In this document: piece by piece, positions 55,788 to 64,000 of the stretch | How the letters are laid out: each line of letters starts with the position of its first letter | Numbering within the stretch: position 1 is the first letter of the stretch | Origin: Nannochloris sp. 'desiccata' | Taxonomy: Eukaryota; Chlorophyta; Trebouxiophyceae; Chlorellales; Chlorellaceae | Length of the DNA: 64,000 bases | Direction: 5' to 3' | NCBI GenBank assembly: GCA_019044685.2 | Contig: JAGTXX020000009.1 | Coordinates: 1,550,001 to 1,614,000, forward strand | Made by a program: the position numbers and the translations under genes | Notes under the pieces: generated by a model | What the model saw: only the letters and a program-made list of their open reading frames with translations | Databases searched by the model: none | What the model was told of the DNA's origin: nothing

Positions 55788-56025
55788 CTCGGTAGAATTT
55801 TAAAGTCAAAATTCAAACCGCTGAAGTGGGTGCCGGCTTTTCTTCTCTCAGTAATCGAGATCAAGTTAAATTAACGATGGGATAGAGCTAAGCTTGATAT
55901 TAAGGTGTTCCTCTAGGATACTTTAGAATAGAAAGGGAGAACAGAGCTTGGAGGTAAATGCACCTTGAAAGCAGCGATTGCGTGAATGATTTTGCAACAC
56001 GAATGCACACAGAAAAATCTAAGAT

Positions 56026-56595
56026 ATGTCAGAAGCCCCCGAAAAGCCTTCCAAGGCCAATGCGCAAAGCATAGATCACTTTAGAGTGCTTGAATGCTAT
56101 ACAACTCGATCAGGCCCGCGCTTAGCAGCATTGTTCGACCAGTTATACAGTCCAGACACAACTTTTGCAGATCCATTTGCTGTTGCAACCCCACGCCACG
56201 AAGCTAGGCTCCAATTCCTTTCATTGCAACATTTTTTCGACTCTATTACTGCCACCGCCAATGCAACGACTTCCTCTGGCAATGAAACACGCATGGAAGT
56301 GCACTTTGAGTATTATTGGGCACGTAACTCGTGGTTCTCGCGCATGATTTTACCTGAAGTTACTCCTCTCGATGCTCTGGTAGTTTTAAAACAAGATCCG
56401 GCGACGGGTAAAATTATTTCTCATGTTGATGAATGGCGCTCTCCAGCTATAGGAGCCTTGCCTACGCCGCTACGCCAAGCAAATGTTAAAGCGCTAAATG
56501 CGGTTTTTAGGTTACTGGGATGGGAATCTGAGCTGAAAGGGCGAAGTACTGATGGAACTGGTTTTGCCGCCGCTGCTGCTTCAAAGGAAGATTAG
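56026..56595 (+). CDS. NTF2-like fold protein
   Basis: A single-exon ORF of 189 aa. HFRVLECYTTRSGPRLAALF, DQLYSPDTTFADPFAV, LQFLSLQHFFDSIT and MEVHFEYYWARNSWF give the helix-helix-sheet order of SnoaL/NTF2-like domains, with LVVLKQDPATGKIISHVDEW as the closing strands. No catalytic set is obvious. Algal and plant proteins of this type are mostly uncharacterised. Confidence 0.65.
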   Translation: MSEAPEKPSKANAQSIDHFRVLECYTTRSGPRLAALFDQLYSPDTTFADPFAVATPRHEARLQFLSLQHFFDSITATANATTSSGNETRMEVHFEYYWARNSWFSRMILPEVTPLDALVVLKQDPATGKIISHVDEWRSPAIGALPTPLRQANVKALNAVFRLLGWESELKGRSTDGTGFAAAAASKED

Positions 56596-57110
56596 ACTGA
56601 AAATAATCTGTTTGCGTAGGATGTAATCGTAGTAAATACCATGTTGAAATTTAAATCAAAATTTTTTCCGTCTGTAAATCAAAACGTTTGCGCTATTGCT
56701 CTGATGCAGGCCAAAACAAAAATATGGAAATGCACAGTGTTCCCCGACCAGCTGGACAGTAATTTTAGTAGTGCACTTTTATCTTGTATTGTATCAGAAA
56801 TAGAAGTAGAGATGTGTCGATACATAAATCGCGTAGATATATGCATAAAATAGATTACAGAAAAGCTTAGATCTCTAATTAGATCATTTTAGAGATACGC
56901 CAAAACAAAAAGAGTTAGCGTCAACACAAGACACCATGCGTGCCTTTGATTTTTAAATCTTACAATATCTAATACTGCAAAAGGAGTATCAAAACCAAAT
57001 CAATGTGGAACAACACATCAGAATCCAAATCAAGAGGATTTTGTGCAAAGGAAAAGAAAAGCTTCACCGCTGCTGCGCGCTGTACAGTCGTCACATGTGC
57101 TACCCCATTT
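56596..57110. other. convergent 3' flanks
   Basis: About 515 bp, AT-rich. Short ORFs lack coding character. Confidence 0.5.
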
Positions 57111-57776
57111 TTACTCCTCAGAGGAAGGAAGCTTTGTTTTCCTAACATACGCTTTCCCAGATTTCACTTGAATCACCCTGTGATGAGGAAATTTCTCTTT
57201 TGCCTCTTCTTCACTCACTTTAGGCAAGATCATCACCTCGTCTCCCTTCTTCCAGTCAGCAGGCGTGGCAACAGGAAAATTTTCCGCAACCAGAAGAGAA
57301 TCAATTGCTCTCAAAATCTCCCCAAAACTGCGTCCGGTAGATGCGGGGTACAGCATCGACAATTTAAGTTTCTTGTCAGGGCCAATAACGAAGGCAGCAC
57401 GCCCAGCAAATTTCCCGCCTTCATCGCCCTCTTCAGCGTCAAACATTCCATATTTAGAAACAACGTCGCGCTCTGGGTCTGCTACAATAGGAAATTCGAT
57501 TTTACGCCCTTCAGAAAGAGATCCTTCGATATCCTGCATCCATTGTTTGTGAGATTCTATGTCGTTGCATGCCAAGCCGACGAGCTGGACACCTCGTTTT
57601 CCAAATTGGTCTTGAAGCTTCGCTGCTTGGCCAATCTCCGAGGTGCAAACAGGGGTGAAATCAGAAGGGTGGCTAAAAAGCAAAGTCCATTTGTCGTTGA
57701 TGTAGTCGTGGAAATGAATTGGGCCTTTAGTAGAGTCAGCTTGAAAATCAGGAACAATGTCTCCGAGGCAGACCAT
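57111..57776 (-). CDS. PRX6: 1-Cys peroxiredoxin (Prx6 type)
   Basis: A 221-residue single-exon protein starting MVCLGDIVPDFQADSTKGPI. The peroxidatic site is HPSDFTPVCTSEIGQAAKL (Cys ~45, with the PxxxTxxC motif). The long C-terminal domain has SMLYPASTGRSFGEILRAID, VATPADWKKGDEVMILPKV and KAYVRKTKLPS, as in Prx6/plant 1-Cys Prx. It reduces H2O2 and lipid hydroperoxides. The second Cys, in GLACNDIESHK, is not a conserved resolving residue. The upstream in-frame extension lacks an ATG, so 57776 is taken as the start. Confidence 0.93.
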   Translation of the reverse strand: MVCLGDIVPDFQADSTKGPIHFHDYINDKWTLLFSHPSDFTPVCTSEIGQAAKLQDQFGKRGVQLVGLACNDIESHKQWMQDIEGSLSEGRKIEFPIVADPERDVVSKYGMFDAEEGDEGGKFAGRAAFVIGPDKKLKLSMLYPASTGRSFGEILRAIDSLLVAENFPVATPADWKKGDEVMILPKVSEEEAKEKFPHHRVIQVKSGKAYVRKTKLPSSEE

Positions 57777-58071
57777 CTTTGTTTTACGTTTTTGAAGTTG
57801 CGGGGTCTGCAACCTCAGTTTCTTCTTGATTTTCCTCTGCCTTTTCGCCTAGGACTGGTCTTATTGTGCGTTTCTGCAAGATAATCGAGTTTATACAAGA
57901 TAATCAATGCTTTTTAATGCCAGAATGCATCACAGATTCAACAGGCTATACTTTTCTAAGCAGGGCCCCCCTAGCTGCTAGGGACCTTCCCCAGTCGGTT
58001 ATTTGGCTACTTTTTAGATATTCATCAAATCTATTTAATACAGGAAACCCGATTAAAATAGGAACTTAGTG

Positions 58072-59130
58072 TTAAGGCGCACTGTACCCAACATTTAAAT
58101 AGTGTACCCATCTATCTAAAACCAGATCATCGCCGTACCAAGGCCGCTCAGGACTCCTGCTTTTCGGTCCATGCCAAACGCCTGGCAAGATAATATTCTC
58201 AGCACCAGGTAGATGAGCAATACAAATAGGCGTTACACCATCCCCAGCAACAGCACCATCTCCACAACCCGATTTATAGGCTTCATACGCAATCCACGTA
58301 TCCTTCCCAGGCAACTTCGCTGCTAATTCCATTTTCTTCCCTTCTACATTGTGATTTATTTTTGGTGGTCGTTTATCTCGCCATGCTGGAGCTGCCCCTG
58401 TGATTGCATCGCCTACTGCACACACTACTTGCACCCCGGGTAAACAACTCGCATTTGGATAGAAATAATTGGTAAACTGCAAGCTACTTGTTCTCAAAGC
58501 ATCTGGCATCTCCCCACTTCCACCACTACTTTTTTTTCTCTTCTCTACGCTTTCAGGATCAATGATCAACCTTTGTGGAACGTATCCAAGTGGATATGCC
58601 TCTATACTAGCATGTGGAGTACCTAATGTGACTAACGAGTGAACTTTCTTTCGTCTACCAGGGAAAGTTAAACCTTGATAGGGGACATCCTCTCCTAACA
58701 AAATCCGAGCTATCCAACCCCCTGCCGAATGCCCTACTAAAGCCACAGATCCGTGTTTGTTATACAGTTCCTTTAATTCATTGTCTATACGGCGTAGGTA
58801 CCACTGGTGGTCGCTGCCTAGAAGAATTGGCCACCATTCTCTAGAGCTAACTGGGACGACTGCTGCTGCATGGCCTCGCTGTTGGAGAGAATTTACAAGG
58901 CCTAAATAAGGTTTCGAGCCAAATAGGAAGCCTGGGAGAACGAGGACAGCGCCTTGGGATTTATTTAAGGTAGTGGAGATACTCAAGGCACGAAGGGAAA
59001 GTGGTTTGCGTTGCCACGTAGATCTGAAGCGATTAAAATCAATTAACTTGATCTGAAGGCAGTGGCGATGCTGTTCCAGCCTTGTAGGGCCGGTTTTTGG
59101 TTTTAAAACATTAATATTAGTTAATGTCAT
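58072..59130 (-). CDS. alpha/beta hydrolase (PGAP1/lipase-like), probably plastid
   Basis: A 352-residue single exon. The N-terminal ~50 residues are basic and Ser/Leu-rich (RSTWQRKPLSLRALSIS), suggesting a transit peptide. The hydrolase starts with GAVLVLPGFLFGSKPYLGLV. The nucleophile elbow is SVALVGHSAGGWIARILLGE (GHSAGG). SLVTLGTPHASIEAYPLG resembles PGAP1/esterase loops. Candidate acid and His residues are in SGCGDGAVAGDGVTP and LPGVWHGP. Related plant proteins are plastid lipases of unclear substrate. Confidence 0.8.
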   Translation of the reverse strand: MTLTNINVLKPKTGPTRLEQHRHCLQIKLIDFNRFRSTWQRKPLSLRALSISTTLNKSQGAVLVLPGFLFGSKPYLGLVNSLQQRGHAAAVVPVSSREWWPILLGSDHQWYLRRIDNELKELYNKHGSVALVGHSAGGWIARILLGEDVPYQGLTFPGRRKKVHSLVTLGTPHASIEAYPLGYVPQRLIIDPESVEKRKKSSGGSGEMPDALRTSSLQFTNYFYPNASCLPGVQVVCAVGDAITGAAPAWRDKRPPKINHNVEGKKMELAAKLPGKDTWIAYEAYKSGCGDGAVAGDGVTPICIAHLPGAENIILPGVWHGPKSRSPERPWYGDDLVLDRWVHYLNVGYSAP

Positions 59131-59556
59131 TATAAAATATTGGACTTAATCAGCGATGTTGTAGTTTTTGAGGGAGACTAAGCAGCAGTAGCAGCACCGG
59201 AGGCGGAGCAGATAGCCGCGGGACTTTGCACGACATAGTTGGCTTATTAAGGATTGCCTAAAGGCAATGCGGGTATATGCAAGGATAATATTGATGCGCG
59301 TCAGCTTGAGAGAGCAGGATCTGCTTTGTCTTTCAATTGTTTAGGGTCTCTTTTGGAAGCGGGACGGCTGGCTTCAAGTTGAGGTACATCTTCGACTCAA
59401 GGAGAGACATTAAAAGCGCTTGCTCAGCTTTCCTTTGTAAACATAAAATTCAAAATAATTCCAGAAGCTTCCGCTCAGTCTGCGCCTGTCTGTATTGCTC
59501 GCTAAAGTTGCAGGTTTTTGAAAAGTTTCATATTAATTCTTAAAGTTTAGCGTAAC
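59131..59556. other. divergent promoter region
   Basis: About 425 bp between the hydrolase and SNARE starts. Nothing specific is seen. Confidence 0.5.
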
Positions 59557-60386
59557 ATGACTGACAGCAGGGATCCATTTTACATTGTCCAGGAAGAAGT
59601 AAATGAAACAGTAAGTGTTAGGCACGCTAGATTAAATTTTTATTCATTTTCTTGTCAGATTGAACACTACTCCTCTCTAAATCGCTACTGTTTAAAAAAC
59701 TGATCCAACCAACGTTTAATACCTGCCCGACCCTGCAGCTAACAGCATTACTAGGGCAGTATGACAAGCTACGTGCTGCCCCAGCCAATAGCGCAAAATG
59801 GCGTTCCCTAGACGACGAAGTTCAAGAAGAATGCCACAGCTTGAAATATATGATCAACGAACTTGACAAAGCTATAGACAACGCGGAAAGAAACCCAGAC
59901 CGCTTCCGCCTCAGCCAAGCAGAAATCTCTGACCGACGAAAATGGATCATGTCCACGCGTCGGCAAGTAGAAGGCATTTCCGATGGCACACTCCCACCAA
60001 AGCAAGCTTCCGCCCCCGTCCCTGCTCCCACCACTGCCGCTGCCAAACTCGCTGCCGCTGTACACGAAGAGAACGATGGTTTCATCAGATCGGAAGGGGA
60101 TAGACAGCAACAGGTGATGGCGGACCAGGACCAGGAACTAGACGTGCTGAGTCACCATGTAGTACGGATAGGTGAGCTCAGTCGGGAAATGGGTGAAGAG
60201 CTAGATACCCAGGGTCAATTACTTGACGATCTCGGCTACGAGATGGATGTGACACAAACTCGGTTAGCAGCAGCACAGAAGAAAGTGCAGTATGTACTGG
60301 AAAAGGCAGGATCACGAGGGCAATTGATTATTATATTGGTATTGATTGTTGTCTTAGTCGTCCTTATTTTCTTGGCTATTGCTTAA
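59557..60386 (+). CDS. syntaxin-6-like Qc-SNARE
   Basis: Exons 59557-59610 and 59739-60386 give 233 aa. The N-terminus MTDSRDPFYIVQEEVNETLT and the Habc-like helices (WRSLDDEVQEECHSLKYMIN, RKWIMSTRRQVEG) match the STX6/SYP61 family. The SNARE motif covers residues ~155-205 (MADQDQELDVLSHHVVRIGE, LDTQGQLLDDLGYEMDVTQT), with the Qc-type central Gln in DTQGQ. The tail anchor is QLIIILVLIVVLVVLIFLAI. It acts in TGN-endosome vesicle fusion. Confidence 0.9.
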
Positions 60387-60509
60387 TGCCCTCTGGGGTG
60401 TATTCTGTATTGGTTTGTATTCTATATATTGTATTGGTTTTAGTTAAACATTGATATATGTGACCTGACCGTTATCTATTGTTTGGTTTTAAAAAGGAAA
60501 ATTAGTTAA

Positions 60510-63500
60510 TTACCAGAGTGATCTAAATTGTTGAGTTTGACTTGTTCCAGTACCACTAAAAGGAGGGGGCGCAAATAACGAGGCAGAATCAGTAGGCAGA
60601 TTCAAAGAACCAGCAGCATTTTGAATATCTTGAGTACTTTGAACACTGCCAGGATCCATTTGGAAGACCCTGGCTGAAGGATCCAAGCCCAGCATAGAGG
60701 CACCTCCGCCAGCGCCAGGCATGGAGGATAACATCTGACGTTGAAGATTGAGTTGTTGATGCTGTGGCTGGAGGCGATACGGAGAGGAAGATGATTGAGA
60801 AGACACAGGGCCTGTACTGGGCATGGTGCCGTCTAACGCTCCAAGGAGATCGATTGAAAGCAACGAAGCATCACCGCCGCCGAGGTCAGGGTTACTAACT
60901 TGCTGTCCACTTCCATTGCCATTGCCTCCAAAGAACTGTGCAACTAAATCTTGACCAATAAACGAACCCAAATGATCTGAAGATTGGCCAGAAGGACCAT
61001 TACCAGCAGTAACAGCGCTACCGGAAGTACCGCTGCCAAAGGCGCCATAGGCAGCTACAGCAGCAGCTGCATCTGAACTTAAATCCACATCACCAAAATG
61101 ACGAGACAATCCTGAAGCACCGGCCGAGTCATAGCCGTGGTCCAGAGAATCATAGCCACCGCCACCATTACTGTGGTGTTGTGGCAAGTCCACACTAGCG
61201 CCCGCAGCGGTGGCAAATAGACTCGAAGCTCCAAAGAGAGAGGCCGATTGATCTGTGCCTACAGGGCTGCTTGGATCGTAGATGCTATGTTGCTGCTGTT
61301 GTTGTTCAAAGAGTCCACCAAGGCCACCCGATCCAATTGTACTCATTGAAGGAGCTCCTAAACCACTGCCTACACCCCCAACGACCGGTTGCTGTTGCTG
61401 TTGTTGTGGTGGTTGCTGATGTTGGATTTGAGTACCTGGAGCACCAAAAAATCCTGGAGGAGCAGCCATTTGCTGAGAAGAAGCTGGTACTGCAGTTTTT
61501 GTTGTACCAGATCCACCTACCGCACTTGCTGCAGCTGCAGCGTAATTAATAGGCTGCGGTGCCCCTTCTATGGCTGCATGTTGTACCATAGGCATCGTCA
61601 TTGCAGGCGGCGGGGGAGGGGGTGGCGGTGGAGGAGGCGGTGGAGGAGGGGGAGGAGGAGGAGGTGGGTGACCTCTATTACCAGGAGCACTAACACCAGC
61701 AGTAGGAGCAACACCAGCACCAGCTCTTGGTGAGGTAGGAGAGGAGGTGCTACGAGGATGCATCGGAGGGGGTGGCGGGGGAGGCGGCGGTGCGGTTCCC
61801 ATTACAACAGGCACATAGGTAGCTGTTTTGGAAATCGTAGGAGGTAACATGGCAGGTTGAGAACCTTGGGCAAATGCCGTAGGAGGAGCAGCTTTACGAG
61901 GGGATGGTGCGCTCGTCGTAGACGTTGCAGCCACAGAGTGGTGACAGGAAGCGGCCTGTGCGGCAGCAGGAGCTCTTGAAGAAGCGGGTTGCTGCACTAT
62001 CGTTGCCATTGAGGGAGGAGAAGGGTCAGGCAAGATTCCACGTGCACGATCAAGTGCAGTTTGCACTTTCTTCCTTATTTTCTTTCCATACTTAGCAGAT
62101 ACACCCACAGCAATCGCCTTTTCAACAACATCATCAAGCTCATCAAGCATTCCTTCCAGCACATCTTCATCTGGCTCGTCGCTTTCAGCTAGTAATTTTG
62201 TTGCTGCAGCCGCTACAGAATCCAAAGCTTCACGAATTGGGGCATGTTCAGAATGGCCTTCACTAGGTGCGTCAATAGAAGGAGCTGTGGGCTGGTGGGG
62301 GTGCTGTGAGGAGGCAGTCGTAGGGACAGAAGCAAAGGTCCTAGCATTGGCAGCAGCAGCAGAAGCAGCAGCGGTAGTGGTAGCCACTGCTGCTGCTGTA
62401 GCTATAGCTGTCTCTTTCTCCAGAGCATCAACAGCACCACCACCCGCATCACTAATAATTTCTTCTCCATGTGGTTTTCTCCCTTTCTTCTTTTTCTTTT
62501 TGGACTTTTTCAGCGCCTCATCTTGCGCCTCTGCCTCAACTTCCTCTAACAATGCAGCCATTGCAGCATCAGCCATGGCTTGTTCCGCTTCTAAATCAGC
62601 AGCTTCATCGTCTTTATCATCATCTTTGGCATCAGCTAAAGGATTACGGCCTGCTGCGCGTGCTGTGCTCCCTTCCTGGAAAACGCGCTTCAATTTAGCA
62701 TCCAACAGACGCTGTTGTCTAGTAGTTTTCCCATGTTGCCCACAGAGGACAAATGAAGCAGTGGCGCCATCGATACCATCTGCACGCGACCTCCAATCAC
62801 AGCCTAATCGAGCTAAAGAAAACATCATATCTTTCTTATTAGCCATGGCAGCGTGATGCATCGCGGTACCGCCAACACTGTCCTTGCAATTTACATCTGT
62901 GCCAAGCTCCACAAGGCGAAGTGCCATGTTACGATCACCACAACCAGCCGCAAGGTGCAATGCAGTGCGACCTTCATTATCAGTAGAACCTAGGTTGGCG
63001 CCCAAATCAACGAGTTTGTCGACTACTTTTATAAGACGGGAACGGTCTTGCTCACCAGAGGAAAGGTGGAGCTGTTCACTGCGACGCAGCAACGTGTCCA
63101 GGTTTTCACTATATGCAGCCGTAGGGGCTTTGGCAGCTTCAACTGCAGCGGCAGCAGCAGCAATCGCGGAAGTAGCGCTTGCAGCTTGAGAAGATGATGC
63201 AGATGAAGAAGAAGAGGGAGCACTCGCACCTCCTGCAATGCCGCCAGCCGTACTACCAGCCGTTATGGTTCCTTGCTGAGCTTGAAGCTGTTGTAACAAC
63301 TGCTGCTGTAAAGCAGCTTGGCTGTGCTGCAATGCAGCCTGCATTTGCTGTAAAGCAGCTTGCACAGTCTGTTGTGTCTGCTGCAACTGCTCTGCAGCTG
63401 CTTGAGCTGCAGCTCCACTTGCCGAGCCACTGCCCATAGGTACAGCGTTACCTCCACCTCCAACATTTCGCTTTTGCTGTTGTTTATACGCCTTCTTCAA

Positions 63501-64000
63501 AAGCTGTGTCAGACCGAGGCTTTTCCACGTATTCCATAAATCGTGGCTGGGATTGGAACCGGGTGTTGCCCCTGCTGCGGCCAAGGCACCAAGGCCACCA
63601 CCACCGCCATTAGCCACATCCAACGCCGAAGACAATCCACCACCAGCGGCAAAGCTACCGCTACTTCCTGGAAGGGACAACGGCGGCGGAGCAGGTGGTA
63701 TAGAACTTGTTTCCATCGGGGAATAAGGTTGTGACCAAGCAAGGCCCGTTCTGACAGGTACAAGGCCATCTCTTTTAATAGACGCTGACGATGTTAAAGC
63801 TGCTTGTGCTGCTTGCTGTGCTGGAGTAAGCTGCGGTTGATGTGGAGGATTAAACCGCGCGTATCCAGAAGCAGCAGCAGCTACTGCAGAAACACCTTGC
63901 GAACCACCACCAGAGCCACCAGAGCCACCAGAGCCAGTACTTCCACTAACTCCATCACCGGTGCCACCATTGGCATTGGGCATTGCAGCAAGAGCAGAAT
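60510..64000 (-). CDS. ankyrin-repeat protein with polyproline and Gln-rich regions (5' end may lie beyond window)
   Basis: At least 1157 residues, open to the window edge. The first ATG in the window is at 63983 (MPNANGGTGDGVSGS), but the frame is open before it. The N-terminal third is Ala/Gln/Gly-rich. Two to three ankyrin repeats lie near residues 320-400 (DNEGRTALHLAAGCGDRNMA, CKDSVGGTAMHHAAMANKKD). A basic/acidic helix region follows, then two polyproline runs of up to ~25 Pro (61600-61800), FH1-like but with no FH2 domain. The C-terminal half is Gln/Gly/Ser-rich and ends TQQFRSLW. A scaffold role, perhaps nuclear or cytoskeletal, is inferred only from composition. Confidence 0.75.
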   Translation of the reverse strand, partial: SALAAMPNANGGTGDGVSGSTGSGGSGGSGGGSQGVSAVAAAASGYARFNPPHQPQLTPAQQAAQAALTSSASIKRDGLVPVRTGLAWSQPYSPMETSSIPPAPPPLSLPGSSGSFAAGGGLSSALDVANGGGGGLGALAAAGATPGSNPSHDLWNTWKSLGLTQLLKKAYKQQQKRNVGGGGNAVPMGSGSASGAAAQAAAEQLQQTQQTVQAALQQMQAALQHSQAALQQQLLQQLQAQQGTITAGSTAGGIAGGASAPSSSSSASSSQAASATSAIAAAAAAVEAAKAPTAAYSENLDTLLRRSEQLHLSSGEQDRSRLIKVVDKLVDLGANLGSTDNEGRTALHLAAGCGDRNMALRLVELGTDVNCKDSVGGTAMHHAAMANKKDMMFSLARLGCDWRSRADGIDGATASFVLCGQHGKTTRQQRLLDAKLKRVFQEGSTARAAGRNPLADAKDDDKDDEAADLEAEQAMADAAMAALLEEVEAEAQDEALKKSKKKKKKGRKPHGEEIISDAGGGAVDALEKETAIATAAAVATTTAAASAAAANARTFASVPTTASSQHPHQPTAPSIDAPSEGHSEHAPIREALDSVAAAATKLLAESDEPDEDVLEGMLDELDDVVEKAIAVGVSAKYGKKIRKKVQTALDRARGILPDPSPPSMATIVQQPASSRAPAAAQAASCHHSVAATSTTSAPSPRKAAPPTAFAQGSQPAMLPPTISKTATYVPVVMGTAPPPPPPPPPMHPRSTSSPTSPRAGAGVAPTAGVSAPGNRGHPPPPPPPPPPPPPPPPPPPPPAMTMPMVQHAAIEGAPQPINYAAAAASAVGGSGTTKTAVPASSQQMAAPPGFFGAPGTQIQHQQPPQQQQQQPVVGGVGSGLGAPSMSTIGSGGLGGLFEQQQQQHSIYDPSSPVGTDQSASLFGASSLFATAAGASVDLPQHHSNGGGGYDSLDHGYDSAGASGLSRHFGDVDLSSDAAAAVAAYGAFGSGTSGSAVTAGNGPSGQSSDHLGSFIGQDLVAQFFGGNGNGSGQQVSNPDLGGGDASLLSIDLLGALDGTMPSTGPVSSQSSSSPYRLQPQHQQLNLQRQMLSSMPGAGGGASMLGLDPSARVFQMDPGSVQSTQDIQNAAGSLNLPTDSASLFAPPPFSGTGTSQTQQFRSLW

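Noticed and set aside
57003..57884. 293-codon plus-strand ORF
   Set aside because: It is the antisense shadow of the 1-Cys peroxiredoxin, whose protein is unmistakable.
1..64000. Bacterial features such as operons, CRISPR arrays, insertion sequences or prophage
   Set aside because: Spliceosomal introns in nearly every gene, organelle targeting peptides and monocistronic layout show a eukaryotic nuclear segment. No direct-repeat/spacer array is present.

Overview
This is a gene-dense nuclear segment of a photosynthetic eukaryote, most likely a green alga (perhaps a prasinophyte-grade picoalga). The plastid gene set points to the green lineage: a plant-type ADP-glucose pyrophosphorylase, a starch synthase II with an N-terminal transit peptide, a lumenal PsbP-domain protein with a twin-arginine signal, a BASS carrier and a plastid-like MsrB. 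About 38 protein genes are packed on both strands, often as divergent or convergent pairs with 150-500 bp between them. Most have one to three short GT-AG introns near the 5' end. At least three introns, probably four of about 40, are GC-AG. The species itself cannot be fixed from sequence alone.

Layout. 1-5.1 kb: AGPase (cut by the window edge), farnesyl diphosphate synthase, MsrB, COX5C-like. 5.8-16.1 kb: bZIP factor, LAS1, Sec14-like, membrane-anchored GH16, CLP1, an ICL/PEP-mutase family protein. 16.4-28.2 kb: TFIIS-M/SPOC protein, PsbP-domain protein, PRKRIP1, PAS protein, PWI/RRM protein, MMADHC, DDX1. 28.4-45.6 kb: methyltransferase, small secreted protein, WDR20, low-complexity protein, an unknown helical protein, Asterix, starch synthase II, BASS carrier, unknown nuclear protein, TIM44. 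45.7-47.8 kb: DONSON. 47.8-51.9 kb: the only large non-coding block, holding a 1.14-kb tandem repeat (one partial and two full copies) and, just beyond it, a tRNA gene. 51.9-64 kb: methylmalonyl-CoA mutase, UBE2J-type E2, NTF2-like protein, 1-Cys peroxiredoxin, alpha/beta hydrolase, syntaxin-6-like SNARE, ankyrin/polyproline protein (cut by the edge).

The most striking item is the tRNA at 51272-51372. Its 3' half lies upstream of its 5' half. The two halves together form a complete class II tRNA-Leu(AAG), with a perfect acceptor stem, T arm, D arm, anticodon stem and long variable arm. The flanks can pair into a bulge-helix-bulge-like junction at the normal intron position (37/38), and a T4 Pol III terminator follows. 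This is a circularly permuted tRNA gene.

Functional links: AGPase and SSII are two successive steps of starch synthesis. MMADHC and methylmalonyl-CoA mutase form a cobalamin trafficking/enzyme pair. LAS1, CLP1, DDX1, PRKRIP1, the PWI/RRM protein and the SPOC protein are all RNA-processing factors. CLP1 is an RNA kinase associated with tRNA splicing, the pathway a permuted tRNA needs to mature.
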